From Odontocerum albicorne (lineage: Eukaryota > Arthropoda > Insecta > Trichoptera > Odontoceridae), in assembly GCA_949825065.1 (NCBI GenBank), contig OX463849.1:42157234-42221233 (forward strand): 64,000 bases of DNA, given 5' to 3'. Below are positions 10,926-22,104 of the stretch, piece by piece. The notes under the pieces were generated by a model. It did not search any database, was not told the DNA's origin, and saw nothing but the letters and a program-made list of their open reading frames with translations. Each line of letters opens with the position of its first letter. The first letter of the stretch is position 1. The position numbers and the translations under genes were made by a program.

Positions 10926-12289
10926 TAGAAAATTTATAATGAGATCTTACCATGCAAAAGCTCTAAATCGTCGAGCCTCACGTCATCGTTTTGGCAGGAT
11001 TTCGGCATTGCTAGTCTCTTTGCTTGAAACGTGTCATGACATACGTCGCATCCATTTGGGGAATGGCGGCAAAATTACACAAGATGTAAATACACAACAA
11101 GGCACTAAAACTTACGCTAGGAGCATCGCGGTGGGTCAGCAGAAAACTGATTGATACCCAACGATCCAGGAATTCTCGAGACAATCGAGTACATCGTCCG
11201 ACAGTCTGATCGTTTTTATGAAAAAAATACCCACCCATTCCAACCCTTCATTGACTAACAGACTACAATAAAACAGCCCAACACGCCCACAAACGCCCCA
11301 AAATGATCCTTCTTAAGGATCCACCCCCTCAATCACCAAATTGTAATAAAATCAAGTTACTTTTCTTAATATATGTAAGACATTAAATTAATGAAACCGC
11401 TAGATTCAGGAAGCGTACGACTCAATCCTGTACAGATCAGTATAATAAATGACCAACGACCAATGTAACATGTAATTACACTTAAAAACGCTAATGTTCC
11501 GGATGTTTTCAAACAAAAATTGAAACATTTTCAAGTTCTCGACTTTGAATCGCGTCATCGCCCGGAAGACTTTCGACAGCATTAAGAAGGTAGTGTGTAA
11601 TTTATTTATGTTATTGTTGTTCTATAGCTGAGTTTACTGGAAAGTGACGAAATGAAGATCTTAAAGATAATTATAAATGATATGTGATCAGATATGTTTC
11701 AACCTTGATTTGATAACAAAGAAAGAACAAACAATCTCGTTTTCCTTATTAACTTAAATATCAACCTTCAAATGTTGCCGAGTAGCTGTTAAAACCAACT
11801 GTTTAAATCAAATTAAATTATTGTTCTGGATATTTTAAAATGAGATACTCGTAAGTAATATTTTTTTCATAAGAAACTTTATAAAATTCAAAATAGCAAA
11901 TTCTTTCAAATCTAAGAAATTAAATAAAAACACCACACTTTGCGGTAAGTTTTCTACCCAATTTACTCAAATAAATCAGACGTAAAAGACAGGGTGGCAC
12001 GCATTGCTTTACTAGAGATGGGCAGTCCATCACTCAATGTCAAGCTTTAATAAACGAATGTAAAATTGAGTGATGAAAAAGTACTTGCAAAAGAATTGCA
12101 CATAACACAATTAAGTCGGATCAAAATAATTTTTAACTTCTTTATCAGGGGTTCCTGACAATACTCATTAGCTTTTTTTTTCTTGAATCTTAGGAAAGAC
12201 GTTTGTTTCACTTCGTGGTGTTTGGTTTATAATATTTTAATAAAATACTTATTTTTTATTTTTTATTCACCAATGTTTTGTTTAAGTTC
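10926..12289. other. Unassigned AT-rich DNA
   Basis: Nothing recognised. Overlapping frames at 10939-11238 on the two strands are shadows of each other without domains. A TACTCGTA lies at 11846. Confidence 0.4.
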
Positions 12290-12335
12290 ACTACCGGTTT
12301 CAAAGACCTCCGTCTTTCTCGTCAGGTGAAGATCA
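12290..12335 (-). other. Hammerhead-like motif (CTGACGA...GAAAC)
   Basis: On the minus strand CACCTGACGAG is followed by AAAGAC, a GGAG loop, GTCTTT and then GAAACCGGTAG. CTGANGA, a short stem and GAAA is the conserved core of hammerhead ribozymes, and the AAAGAC/GTCTTT stem is perfect. There is one extra base between the core and the stem, and no clear stem III beyond the self-complementary ACCGGT, so activity is unproven. The same GAAACCGGTAG context occurs in the Pal-R elements at 20415 and 37708. Confidence 0.4.
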
Positions 12336-13647
12336 ACTAATGTATATATAAAAAAAATATTGTTATAGGTACAGCAGAGGAGGAAGGATTAATAACCTTA
12401 GAATAACTTAGAAAGTCTCGAGATTAAAAAAAACGTTAAATCAAGTCTTAACATCATAAACAACCAAGTTAATTTAAATAACAGTCCTTTGCTCAATGTG
12501 TTTCCCTTTCAAAAGCCATCCTTTTGACATTTACCTATTCCCCTGCCCTTATTACCCACTACTCTATTTAATGATGTACACAAAGAGGTTTATCCATTCA
12601 TTTTACCAAATTATTTATTGTATTTGATTCACATTTACGGTTTTAATACACTAATGTTTTTGGTGTATTATTATTATTGAGTGGGCGAATTGTGCGAGTT
12701 TTTTATTTTTTTTTACAGATTATTTTGTATGTTATTATCTTTTAAGAGTCCATTCATGCGGTTGAGGCCCTGGGTCTTTTGAGCCCTGGCCTGACCTTGT
12801 GATAATATGTATAGTAGGTGTGCCTCTTTTTTATTGTAATTTTGTGTTGGTCATTTTATTGTTATGACTTTTATACTTTTGTGATACTAAAATTTTGTAT
12901 TCATTGCACTCGAATGTTTTAATCTTGATTTGAGTACTGTTGACTGTTTTAATTATAAAAATCGACCGTACACTGTTCAAATAAATTAATTAATTAAATA
13001 GCGTAGAAACAAACACATGTATATTTAAATTTGTTTTAAAATATAAACAAACAATGAAAGGTTTCTTTATTTTTTTAATAATAATATCAATTTATATTAG
13101 TTCTCTCGAAAACCTTGATGTAGTGTGCAAGACTTTGGGACCAAATAAAAATTCCTTTCAAACTATGTATGTAACGAAATGAATGATCAACATTTTAAAT
13201 TTGAAAATTAGTTCAGACATTAGAGCAGCTCCCGTCTAACGATTATGTAAAGGTCGCAATGAGTTAAGAGCTCAAATGAGAAATTTCAGGACAAGGAGGA
13301 ATGCATCCTTAATGGCTTGACAAGTCACGCTGACCTTCAGTAAAATGGGTCGTAGTAATCAACCTATACAATTAGCAAATCACGCGCACTGGTTGGGAAG
13401 GATCGCTTCAAAGACAGGACATCCCTAGGGATAGGGTTATCGATGTCCGTTAAAGAAAAAAAAATAAAGTTAGCGTTGTAAATTTTCAGTCAAGTGCATA
13501 TAGCAAAATTCAAATAAGTATTTTATGTGATGTAATATTGAAACGGCACAAACATGGTACTAATTTACATATATTTATTCGGTCGGTCATGTTCTAGACA
13601 CATTATGGTATATTATTTACATTTCACTTTAATTTAATTTCGACCTC
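12336..13647. other. Mostly unassigned; possible LINE 3' end
   Basis: From roughly 12720 to 12999 a CCCTGGGTCTTTTGAGCCCT stretch is followed by T-rich sequence and ends in AATAAATTAATTAATTAAAT. A short-repeat end like this resembles the 3' UTR of a LINE. No coding sequence is attached, so the call is weak. The rest is unassigned. Confidence 0.3.
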
Positions 13648-13908
13648 CGTGGCCTAGTTGGTATAACACTTAACTTCCATCTGAGAGTTTCAAGTTTGAT
13701 TCAAGGTGACAACAAAATAAATTAAAAAAAGGATTTCGCACACGCCTAGTACGGCAAGTTGTTTCCTCTTCAAATGCGATAGTATTGTTAACATAAGTAA
13801 TGATAAACCGCCAGTTCCGTGCTTACTCCAGTGGTTCTAAACCCGACGGCTCAATTACTGGCGCCGAGAACAATAGTATCTGTCTCCCGGCTACCGTACA
13901 AAAAAAAA
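13648..13908 (+). repeat. SINE-2: tRNA-like head, different body, poly(A) end
   Basis: The head GACCTCCGTGGCCTAGTTGG is the best-preserved A-box half in the window and matches SINE-1 heads; a B-box-like TTTGATTCAAGG follows. The body (CACGCCTAGTACGGCAAG, then GGCGCCGAGAACAATAGTAT) is unlike SINE-1. The element ends in ACAAAAAAAAAA instead of the LINE-like tail. TAATTTAA occurs on both sides and is a candidate 8-bp TSD. This indicates a second SINE type built on the same head. Confidence 0.65.
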
Positions 13909-14634
13909 AATAATTTAAATTTGATCAAAAATTTTCGAGTTTCTCTATTTTTTTTAATTAGAACTCCTTGATCGCATGCTCAATGCTGATGTCGTGGCCC
14001 TCCGCTATGGCCGGAAATTGTTCCAGCACCTAACTTCATCCTTTCCAGTTTGGAGCAATGTTGAATGCAACGCTCAAAAAGGATCTTGTTAACTTTTATT
14101 TGGTCCACCCATCTTATATGATACCTTCCTCTTGCTCGTTTCCCCTTGACTGTCTCCGTGATCTCCAGCTTTTTCAGAACTACTAACTACTGATAAATTA
14201 CTCAACTGTCTTCAAATTTTTATTTGTATAAAATACCACAATGGAATGTCAATTCTTGACTAGGAATGTTAAATCACTTAAATGTTCCATCTTAATAGCG
14301 AAAATGACGCACTTCCGGTAAACTTTCAATGCGCAATTGATTTCAATTTCAGGTTGTGATATTATGATATTTTATACAGCCATTGGTTGGTTGGTGAGGA
14401 AAATTCCCATAACGTAAAGTACATAAATATTTCTAAAGTGCGCTGGGTAAGATAATAAAATATTCATATCGATTAGAAAAAAATACTTTTTTTAGTTCTT
14501 CTAATATCAAACTTCTTGTCTCGGTAGGAATAACAAGAGTCGCTGCACTTAGAATTGAATTGTTCTTAAAATATTCTAGAATCACAACATTATGAACGTT
14601 AATAAAATAATGTAAAGATGGCGTAAATCAAATA
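13909..14634. other. Unassigned DNA
   Basis: A GC-richer patch at about 13965-14175 (GCATGCTCAATGCTGATGTC and on) could be old LINE coding sequence, but no motif is readable. Otherwise AT-rich. Confidence 0.35.
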
Positions 14635-14635
14635 A

Positions 14636-14935
14636 TGAGTCATCATCATTCATCATTGTCAACCAGGGTCGATCCACTGCTGGATGAAGGTCTCCCCAAG
14701 CTGACTCCAAATAGTTCGGTTTTTTGCTCGTTGATGCCATGTGATGCTGCCATGGTTCCTGATTTCATCTATCCAGCGTACCTTCGGTCTTCTTCTGGGC
14801 CTCTTTATGCCTCTTGGGTACCATTGGATTATTTTGGATGTCCATCGGGAGTCTGACATTCTGACTACGTGTCCGGCCCATTGCCACTTCATTCTTTTGC
14901 ACACCTTTATAATGTCTTCTACCTTTGTTATAAAT
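14636..14935 (-). pseudogene. RTE/BovB-type LINE 3' end with C-terminal coding
   Basis: The minus strand keeps an uninterrupted 81-codon C-terminus at 14659-14904. It has KRMKWQWAGHVVRMSDSRW and RPRRRPKVRWIDEI, and ends in LGETFIQQWIDPG followed by a stop. This is the typical ending of RTE/BovB-group LINE proteins. The 3' end runs into a CATCATCATTCATCATTG short repeat, the kind of simple-sequence end RTE elements have. Only this 3' part is present (5' truncated). It is a different subfamily from RTE-r. Confidence 0.8.
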
Positions 14936-15214
14936 AATGAGTAAACACTAATAAATACTTTTCCGCATTTTGAATTAACAAATTCAACCTATGAACTTAT
15001 ATTTGATGTGCTAACATTAACAGAAAAAAAAACAAATTTATGATCAAGTTTCGAAAAACGACAGACGTTATAGATTTTCTGGTGAATTGGAGTATATGGT
15101 GTTGGGGTGCTGTTTCATACGGCTCAAAATAGATAAGCTTTTGCCACGACATTCGCCTATTTCAGGAAGACCTGACAAGACTACGAAAGATGAAGAAGAT
15201 TTTAACACATCTTA
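14936..15214. other. Unassigned AT-rich DNA
   Basis: Nothing recognised. Confidence 0.4.
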
Positions 15215-15485
15215 CATACAAACATATCATCACACAGTGTCCCTTGCGGGGTAGGCAGAGACAACAGATTTCCAAACTTTTACATCCAAGTACACAACTT
15301 ACGTATCCTCTACATGCATACTTTTGACTTTTATACTAAGTAATTATTTCGTCCTTTATTCTCTCCACATGTCCAAACCGTTTTAAACCTCATATATTCA
15401 TCTTACATTTTATCGATGAATTCATTTCTGATATTTTCCTTCTTTCATATATTGACACTCCACAAATTCAACACCCTCTCTAAAA
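15215..15485 (-). pseudogene. RTE-r LINE 3' relic
   Basis: The family's 3' end is seen on the minus strand as the complement of CATCACACAGTGTCCCTTGC and GGGGTAGGCAGAGACAACAG. The C-terminal coding region is broken. Simple-sequence remnants (CATACAAACATA) mark the 3' terminus. Confidence 0.65.
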
Positions 15486-16259
15486 TATATTTAAAAAAAT
15501 GCATATACAAAAAAGTTCTGATTTCTTCATAGTGGTAACAAACCCAGGGTAACCCTGGTGCTAGACGACTTAATGACGTCACAATGCCCCAGTGTCCAGC
15601 AATTGTTCAATTGTCCATAATGTATTGGTGGTGGCTAACGGCGCACTTAAGGTCCCCCATGACTACTGCACTGCTCCAATTATTATGCAATGCTCAAACT
15701 GTACGAAACGTGTGGAAACATCTTATTTACAACTGGATAAAAAATAGCCTTGCATTTAATATTCAGTAGACATGAAGAAACTAATATGACATTAATAGCA
15801 AATATCTCATTACACAAATAAATATTGTCGTAATTTTATGTCAAGGATTTGAGATTGGTTGCAGTCAAACTTCTAACAACAAACTGAACAATGGAACTCC
15901 AACAGGCATCAGATTTATTGTTTTTATTATTTAAATGATCTATTGACATTTTTATACAAAAAATAACGATTAAAAATCAATAATGACTGTAAGAACAACA
16001 CAAGTAGCGAAACCCTCGAGTTCAACAAAATTAAAAAATAAATTAATATATTTACTTCTTCCCGACAAGAGAAATTTCTTAATTCGTGAGAAGTCAAAGT
16101 CATATGCAGATACACAGAATGTTCATACTGATTGCCCAATCTATGTAGTCTTGTTATGCAAGTGCTATACAAATAATTAGTTGTAACTATATTACACCAT
16201 TGTGGAGTTTTAAAACTTTAGGTCAAAATAGTAAGTATATTTAAGTTTTTTGAAAAAAC
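15486..16259. other. Unassigned DNA
   Basis: No gene recognised. A 65-codon frame at 15983-16180 and an 81-codon frame on the other strand overlap each other and carry no known motif. Confidence 0.35.
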
Positions 16260-16440
16260 TTTTTATGATTAAGAGAATGATATTTTGAAAGAAGGAAACG
16301 TAAGAAGTAAGACAAATTGTAAGAGTTGTATGAATTTGGAAAAAGCGAAATATGCATGTTGAAATAGGAAATTATGGCAGTCCTTTCTACCTACTCCAAC
16401 CGGGAAACAGCGTGATGGTATATATGTTTGTAAGTTATAA
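16260..16440 (+). pseudogene. RTE-r LINE 3' end fragment
   Basis: Only the last coding residues and 3' end remain: a GAATGATATTTTGAAAGAAG segment (reading NDILKEG), then CCTACTCCAACCGGGAAACA and the terminal GTGATGGTATATATG repeat. A second, longer copy follows 25 bases later in the same orientation. Confidence 0.7.
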
Positions 16441-16465
16441 TCCTCATTGCTTGGTACCAACTTTT

Positions 16466-16930
16466 AGTACCAACTTCGATGCATGGAAGTGAAACGTTGA
16501 CCTGGAACAATATTAAAAAGAGTCCAATAAGTGCTATAGAAACGCGTGCACTCAGAAGAATACGTGAGGTGAAAATATATGACAGAATGCGGATTGAAGT
16601 TATTAGGGATGGATGTGAACATAAAGCAGATGTGCTGAGTACGATGAAGAAGAGCATTCTGCGATGGTTTAGACACGTAACAAAACAAATATACAGTGCA
16701 CATGTAAGAATGGAAGGCGTAGTAGAGGAAGACCAAGGAAAATATGATTGGATTAAGTATATGATATTTTGAAAGGAAATGTAAAAAGTCAAAGTAATCG
16801 TAGCTGTATGAGAAGGTGTATGGATGTAGAAGATGTGTGTTGCTATTGGAAAGTCTGGCACTTCCTTCTCTTTGCCTACCCCGACAAAGAGATGGCGTGA
16901 TGGTATGTATTGCTTGGGAAATTCGATTCA
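16466..16930 (+). pseudogene. RTE-r LINE relic, best-preserved copy
   Basis: The frame at 16479-16772 is open for 97 codons and reads HGSETLTWNNIKKSPISAIE, then TRALRRIREVKIYDRMRIEV and ILRWFRHVTKQIYSAHVRM. This is the region C-terminal to the reverse-transcriptase domain in RTE-like LINEs. Downstream, in shifted frames, come the KYDWIKYMIF and VLSAYPDKE-like endings, then the GATGGCGTGATGGTATGTAT terminus. Catalytic reverse-transcriptase motifs are not included (5' truncated). It serves as the reference for the other RTE-r copies. Confidence 0.8.
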
Positions 16931-17261
16931 TATTTATAAACGACTTTCAATTTTATGTGCTTAAATTTTATAAAAAAAAAAACATTATTTTAAATCTTCA
17001 GGAAATAATTTCAGTAAAATCATCATAGAATTCTCATTTAAAACAAGAGACGAGAGATTTCACATTTGAGGTTTGAAGATATTCTATCGGAGACGTCCCA
17101 TCAAATTATAAGTTACGACGAACACAAGAGTCGGTAAAAGTTTTGATAGCATTACTCAATGGCAAATCTCATCGTGAGATTGTTCCCCTTTTAGGTATTA
17201 TACATCCTGTCCCTCAAATAGTATCGTTTTAACCGTCGAATGAGTTTTCAAATTAAATACA

Positions 17262-17580
17262 TATATACCATCACGTATTGTCCCTCTTGAGGTAGACAGA
17301 GAGGACAGATATCTACGATTTTCCACCCGTTAACACAGCTCTCGCCTCGTTAACATCCATACATCTCGTCAAACATGGTTTTCTGTTTTTCATAGATCTT
17401 ACCTTTCCATCGGTAAAAATTTCTCCAACTATCTACTTTCACTCTTTTCTAGGTCTACCTCTGCCTCGCTCTCCATTTATATCAGACATACAAATATTTG
17501 TTTCGTAAGCCTTTCGCAGCTCATTATCTCGTTGTTGCCAAACCATCTTCTTAATTTTACTTATAACATGCATATCTAAG
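17262..17580 (-). pseudogene. RTE-r LINE 3' relic
   Basis: Starts at the complement of the ATACCATCACG terminus, continues through GGTAGACAGAGAGGACAGAT and keeps broken C-terminal coding up to the complement of ATGGTTTGGCAACAACGAGA. Frames are disrupted. Confidence 0.7.
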
Positions 17581-17603
17581 AAAAAAAATGTGAGCTCATA
17601 ATA

Positions 17604-18080
17604 TCACGCCCAAAGCTTGTAACATATATTTAAACTAATATTTTGTTCACTTTCTTTGCCATATACTAAATATTCAATAAAGCTTTTATAACTAGGGATG
17701 GTATTGGCAGAGAGAACGGATCTCCATTTCATTTTATCCTGGTACAGACATTTCGCTTTTGCCACGTCCATACACCTCATCAAGCATAATCTCCTATTAC
17801 TAAGGCGTTCCAATTCCCTATTATTTTTTTTTACTAATTCGATAGTGCCACGTTTTTCTTAATATTCCCAAACTTATCGTCAATCGTATGTAACTCATAT
17901 AATTTAAAAAAAATCAACATTCATTCTTTCTATGTGACCGAACCATCTCAATGTTCCTTTCTTCATCTTAAGCACTGTATCTTCTTTCAATTCGTATTAT
18001 TTCCTAGTTTCCTAATTCCTTAATCTGCCATACATTGTTTTTCCACACATTCTGCATAATGCTCGTATGTGTGAAAAAAA
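17604..18080 (-). pseudogene. RTE-r LINE relic, second in tandem
   Basis: A short minus-strand frame at 17604-17813 reads MRCMDVAKAKCLYQDKMKW and RSVLSANTIPS, matching the cysteine-containing end of the RTE-r protein (MKRCMDVEEA..CKDRMKWRSVLSAYP). Upstream, the complement of CTTTCTATGTGACCGAACCA corresponds to WFGHIE. It lies next to another copy in the same orientation. Confidence 0.7.
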
Positions 18081-18104
18081 TCGTAGAATGTCCGAAAATT
18101 AAAA

Positions 18105-18335
18105 CATACCATCACGATCATTTCCTGACGGGATAGGCAAAGAATATAGCGCGCCAGAATATGACGTCGAATAACCTCGTGGTTGATTTTTTTTTTTTTT
18201 AGAAAATGGATTTACTTAGTTTAACAGTATCTTTCTTTATCTTTTGTTACTGCATCTTATAAAACACTTCCAAATGGTCAACCTCACCTTTCTCAACACT
18301 TAAAAAACTTATTTCTCCTTTATCCCATATCGTTT
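18105..18335 (-). pseudogene. RTE-r LINE 3' relic, third in the cluster
   Basis: Begins with the complement of CATACCATCACGATCA and a GGGATAGGCAAAG piece. An AT-rich interval follows, then coding remnants around CTTCCAAATGGTCAACCTCA. Poorly preserved. Confidence 0.55.
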
Positions 18336-19824
18336 GCACCTAATTTTGTTATCCATCAAAATTTCTCAGTGGATATTGATTGTACAGCGAATATAAACTA
18401 TCACTAGTAAATGTGCACTTACACTATTGTAATCGGTGAATGTAGACGAAATCGTTAGTTTAAAAATAAAATGTCCATAAACCCTAGTTATACCCAGGGT
18501 GATGTTTGTTGACCCTTAGTAACTGGAATTGGGGATAGTAAATTAAAAATAAAACGATAAGTCTCACATTTCAAAGTACAAGAACTGCAGCTGTGCATGG
18601 GTGTTTATATCGTAGAACGTTCACTAATGATGAGAGTGGAAGTAGATGTTCAATAGTGAATGTGTGAACAGTTAACACTGTAGTACACGTTCACAAAGTA
18701 CTTTAGTGAAGGTGTATATTCACAAGTAATCGTTTACGTTGACTATCCTCTTCCACTGTAACGGATACACCACGTATTTCGATAAATACATGCATTTCTA
18801 AATCTATTTGAGTTTAAAAAATAATAATTTAATATTTGAACAAAATTAATCAACAATGAGCACATTTATAGTAATATGTAAATATAATATATTTAGTCGA
18901 CTTTTTACCCGTTACCTCGGCAGGACCTCGCAGTCTTCCTACCTCTAATTATACTTTTAAAGGAAACAAACTTTATTGCCAAACAAAAAGCCATTAGAAT
19001 TCGCTTTTGAAAGTTAAACCCTCTTCCGGAAAAGTGGAAGAGTTAATTAAAACTTTTGGAATTAGGAAGATAAAACCCTCTTTGTCAAGGTAAATAGAAT
19101 AAAAAAACTTGTGACAAATAAATGTTATCACCTATTCAATTTTAGAAAGAGGTTTTAAATAGTTGACCCTTTTATCACCTTTTCACCTTTTTATCGGCTT
19201 TTCATCATTTAATCAACAGCAAAGTATCCCTAATAGGAGAGAAAGAAAAAAATCTTCACTTCTCCCGTTCCTGGCATACGTCACTTACTCTGCCTTATAA
19301 TATGTTGTTCGGTATACTTTCGTATGTTTCGGATAGATGTCGTTAGGGAAATATTTTAGTTGCTAACTTCATTCCAAACGTGCTAAATGTATAATGTAAT
19401 GAACGGCAATAGTTTAGTGCATTAACTCAAATCGTTTGAATATTTAGTGTCATTTTGGAGATGAAATAAAATTAGTTGTTTTATCGGTGCTTGGTGCCTT
19501 TTTTACTACTGCAATGGAAAAAATGCAACTCAAACAAAAAAAAATATACATGTACAGTGTATGGCGACGATGCATTAAGCGATCGTGGGTTTAAAAACTC
19601 CGTTATAGTGATACGACACTCGAAGATGGTGTTCGCTCTGAAAAGTCGATTACACTGATGACGACCAAATCAAGGCTTCAATCGAGTATAATCAGCGTTC
19701 TACAACACTTGACATTGCTAAAATACTGAAAATATCAAAAACCACCGTCCACGAGCATTCGGTGCAATTTTATGTTTGAATTCGACCTAAAAGTACTGAA
19801 AAAAGATTTACAAAAATAATCTGT
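18336..19824. other. Unassigned AT-rich DNA
   Basis: At 18400-18740 several GTGAATGT/GTTCAC-type motifs recur without a strict period. No gene or named element is recognised. Confidence 0.4.
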
Positions 19825-20025
19825 AAAGTAGTATAGAAATAAAAAGTTTGGGAAGAACTGTAGAAACTGTGACATCATCAAATGAATCGAGTTCTGAAAG
19901 AGGCAAGAGTGAAAATCCTTTATAATAGGAGCGAATGATGTGTGTCAAGAGTGAATGAAGTTGAGATCTGGTATCGCTGCCTACCCCAATAAGGACATGA
20001 AGTTATGGTGATGATGAACGAAACG
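19825..20025 (+). pseudogene. RTE-r-like LINE 3' relic
   Basis: Parallels 7140-7412: AAAGTTTGGGAAGAACTGTA, TTTATAATAGGAGCGAATG and CTGCCTACCCCAATAAGGAC, ending in a GTGATGATGAA simple repeat. No open frame. Confidence 0.55.
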
Positions 20026-20272
20026 AATTTTACATTTAAGGATCATACATTGAATCACACAATTAGGTGAAAAGAAATCCGGCAATGATATTAAAACATC
20101 CATTTTAACACATTTTGTAACATCGTTCATGTATGTCAAATGAATGGGTGAGAAGAAAGTGGTTTAGAAAAACCATAAGAGGTTCGTGTGGATCAAAAGA
20201 GCCAAATTATTGAACAAACATATTTTGTATATTTCGTTGTATACAAGTACAGCATGCAGCAAGCTTAATTCT

Positions 20273-20338
20273 ATATACGAACCCGCAACTCCCGAGTCGG
20301 AAGATAGGCGTCTTACCAACTCAATAACAGAGGTAGTA
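20273..20338 (-). repeat. SINE-1/2/3 head fragment
   Basis: Only the tRNA-like head survives. Read on the minus strand it has CTACCTCTGTTATTGAGTTG (A-box side) and GGAGTTGCGGGTTCGTATA (B-box side). The body is missing, so the SINE type cannot be told. Confidence 0.6.
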
Positions 20339-20399
20339 AAAAAAATATAAGAAATCAATAAAGTCGAAGGAACATAAAGAAGAGGTATATGGATTTATG

Positions 20400-20682
20400 A
20401 GTTGAAAAATGTATTGTAATTTATTTTTATCTAACACTGTTTATTCCACTTTTATGTAACGGTATAACCCTACCGGTTTCAAGGCTTTCACCTCATCTTC
20501 GGGGGAGCACAAACAAGACTGTTTGTGTTCCCCTGAAGATGAGGAGAAACCCTTGAAACCGGTAGGGTTATATCGTTACAAAAAGTGGAATAAACAGTGT
20601 TTGATAAAAATAAATTACAATGTCTTTAAACCTCCTCAACGTTAATGTCTTAACTATAAACAACAACAGTTGAAAAATGTAT
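20400..20682 (+). mobile_element. Pal-R palindromic retroposon with 15-bp TSD
   Basis: A 253-bp insertion (20415-20667) lies between two perfect copies of AGTTGAAAAATGTAT at 20400-20414 and 20668-20682. The insert is a large inverted repeat folding around 20515-20525. Each arm holds TTTATTCCACTTTT or its complement, ACCCTACCGGTTTCAA, and a CCTCATCTTC block. The right arm continues further, into TTAACTATAAACAACAACA. A long variable TSD and a simple-repeat end point to target-primed reverse transcription, not to cut-and-paste. A second copy, same size and opposite orientation, is at 37708-41335. No protein is encoded. Confidence 0.8.
20520..20575 (+). other. Hammerhead-like motif in the Pal-R right arm
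   Basis: CTGAAGA at 20533-20539, a GAGG/CCTT stem with a six-base loop, then GAAAC at 20555-20559 followed by CGGTAGGG. The left arm carries the same motif on the other strand but with CCGAAGA, which would break the core. One extra base separates the core from the stem, as in the 12290 motif. Catalysis is not shown. Confidence 0.4.
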
Positions 20683-20780
20683 GCCGCAAGAGAAAATTTT
20701 GAGTTCCTAACAATTAAGGGTGGTTCGAAAATGACATTTCTAAACTTTTAAAATATATTGGAAATTTTTTGTTTGATAAT

Positions 20781-20945
20781 GCTAGAATATTTTTGTTTGA
20801 TAATCATCTAGCTAGAATATTTTTGTTTAATAATCATCTAGCTAGAATATTTTTGTTTAATAATCATCTAGCTAGAATATTTTTGTTTGATAATCATCTA
20901 GCTAGAATATTTTTGTTTGATAATCATCTAGCAAGAATATTTTTC
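20781..20945. repeat. 30-bp minisatellite, 5.5 copies
   Basis: A 30-base unit starting GCTAGAATATTTTTGTTT is repeated five and a half times with only a few substitutions. Because the unit is ten codons long, one frame stays open (ARIFLFDNHL repeated). That is a by-product of the period, not evidence of a gene. Confidence 0.9.
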
Positions 20946-21404
20946 GCTATATCAACAAGACAAGGAATCAAACTCAAACCCTCCGGGTGTAATAAAATGT
21001 TCCACGAAGTTTCTCATCCATAAATACTCGATCAAAATGTCAGCGGACCTGTTATATCAAAGCGGAGACAGTTCGTATAACAAAGATAGTGACACCGTTG
21101 ACAAAATAAACATTTATTGCGAACAATCGTTTTAAGTCTATCAATGTCATAGCTCCAAATTAACATCCGTCAAAATTCCTTCAATGAGTAGAATGATACT
21201 AATTGTGTTGAAATATTATTAAAATACAAAGTATTTTTTTCGAATATTTTGAAAACACGTATTTTATCTTGTACTATATATTGATGTTTATACAATTTGG
21301 GGGAGAATGCAAAGGATATCAAATAACATGTACGAGTATGAATGCATCTAAGATAAGTGTCTGGATATATCAAAAATAGTGATACGATATATGAAAGAGT
21401 ATTT

Positions 21405-22060
21405 TATTTATTTATTTTATTTATTTTTATTTTATTTTATTAGGAAAACATACAGTGTTTATGTCGGTATTATTACTGATATCTATGGGTTTCGAAACAC
21501 CATTTAACAGTTTTCGCATATGGTTTCAATATGTACACTTAATTATGTTAGGAAATTGGTAAGAAGGTAGTAGGTAGGCTTTAAGTAATGCTGAAAATTA
21601 TTAACCAGGAGACAGTCAGGGATGAGACAGTCAGAGATCCACACCAAACCAGTTCCCGCATATGCGCAATCTAATCGAGTTCGTAGAAGAGTTAAATAAA
21701 TCGAATTCCGGGAAGTCTTCCAGGTTGTTTACGAAGTTAGATGCTCTTACAAAGAATGAATTTTGTCTGCATTTGGTCGCACTAAAGGGGATGTTCAGCC
21801 ATTTAGTATGTCTTGCGGAGATTCTGGGGACGTTAAGGTTTATGTTTGAGAGTAATTCTGGGGCATCAATGTGATATTGCGCTATTTTCGTTAATAATAT
21901 AATATCGGCTAATTTCCGTCTTTCGCGAAGTGGTAGGAGGTGTATAATTGTGTTAGTTTTCGAGTGATGTGGATTCGATTTAAAATAGGACCAACACGTG
22001 TTTATTTAGAAATTGGATACGTGCCTGTTTACTCTAATAGCGAATTTGTAAAAAATGAGT
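21405..22060 (-). mobile_element. 5'-truncated LINE 3' end (Jockey/R1-like protein tail)
   Basis: Minus-strand translation gives LRERRKLADIILLTKIAQYH, then LLSNINLNVPRISARHTKWL, FFVRASNFVNNL and EFDLFNSSTNSIRLRI. This is the standard C-terminal region after the reverse transcriptase in Jockey/R1/CR1-group LINEs. A stop and about 250 bases of 3' UTR follow, ending in an AATAAAATAAAATAAAAATA tract. A related but different LINE tail is at 27725-27990. Confidence 0.8.
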
Positions 22061-22104
22061 TTTGCAATATTGAGAAGAGAGTTTGAGATAAAAAAAATGA
22101 AATT

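Noticed and set aside
16391..16931. Two overlapping 155-156 codon minus-strand frames
   Set aside because: They are antisense to a recognisable RTE-r protein fragment on the plus strand and resemble no protein.
20769..21023. 84-codon frame of FDNHLARIFL repeats
   Set aside because: It is produced by a 30-base minisatellite; the open frame follows from the period being divisible by three.
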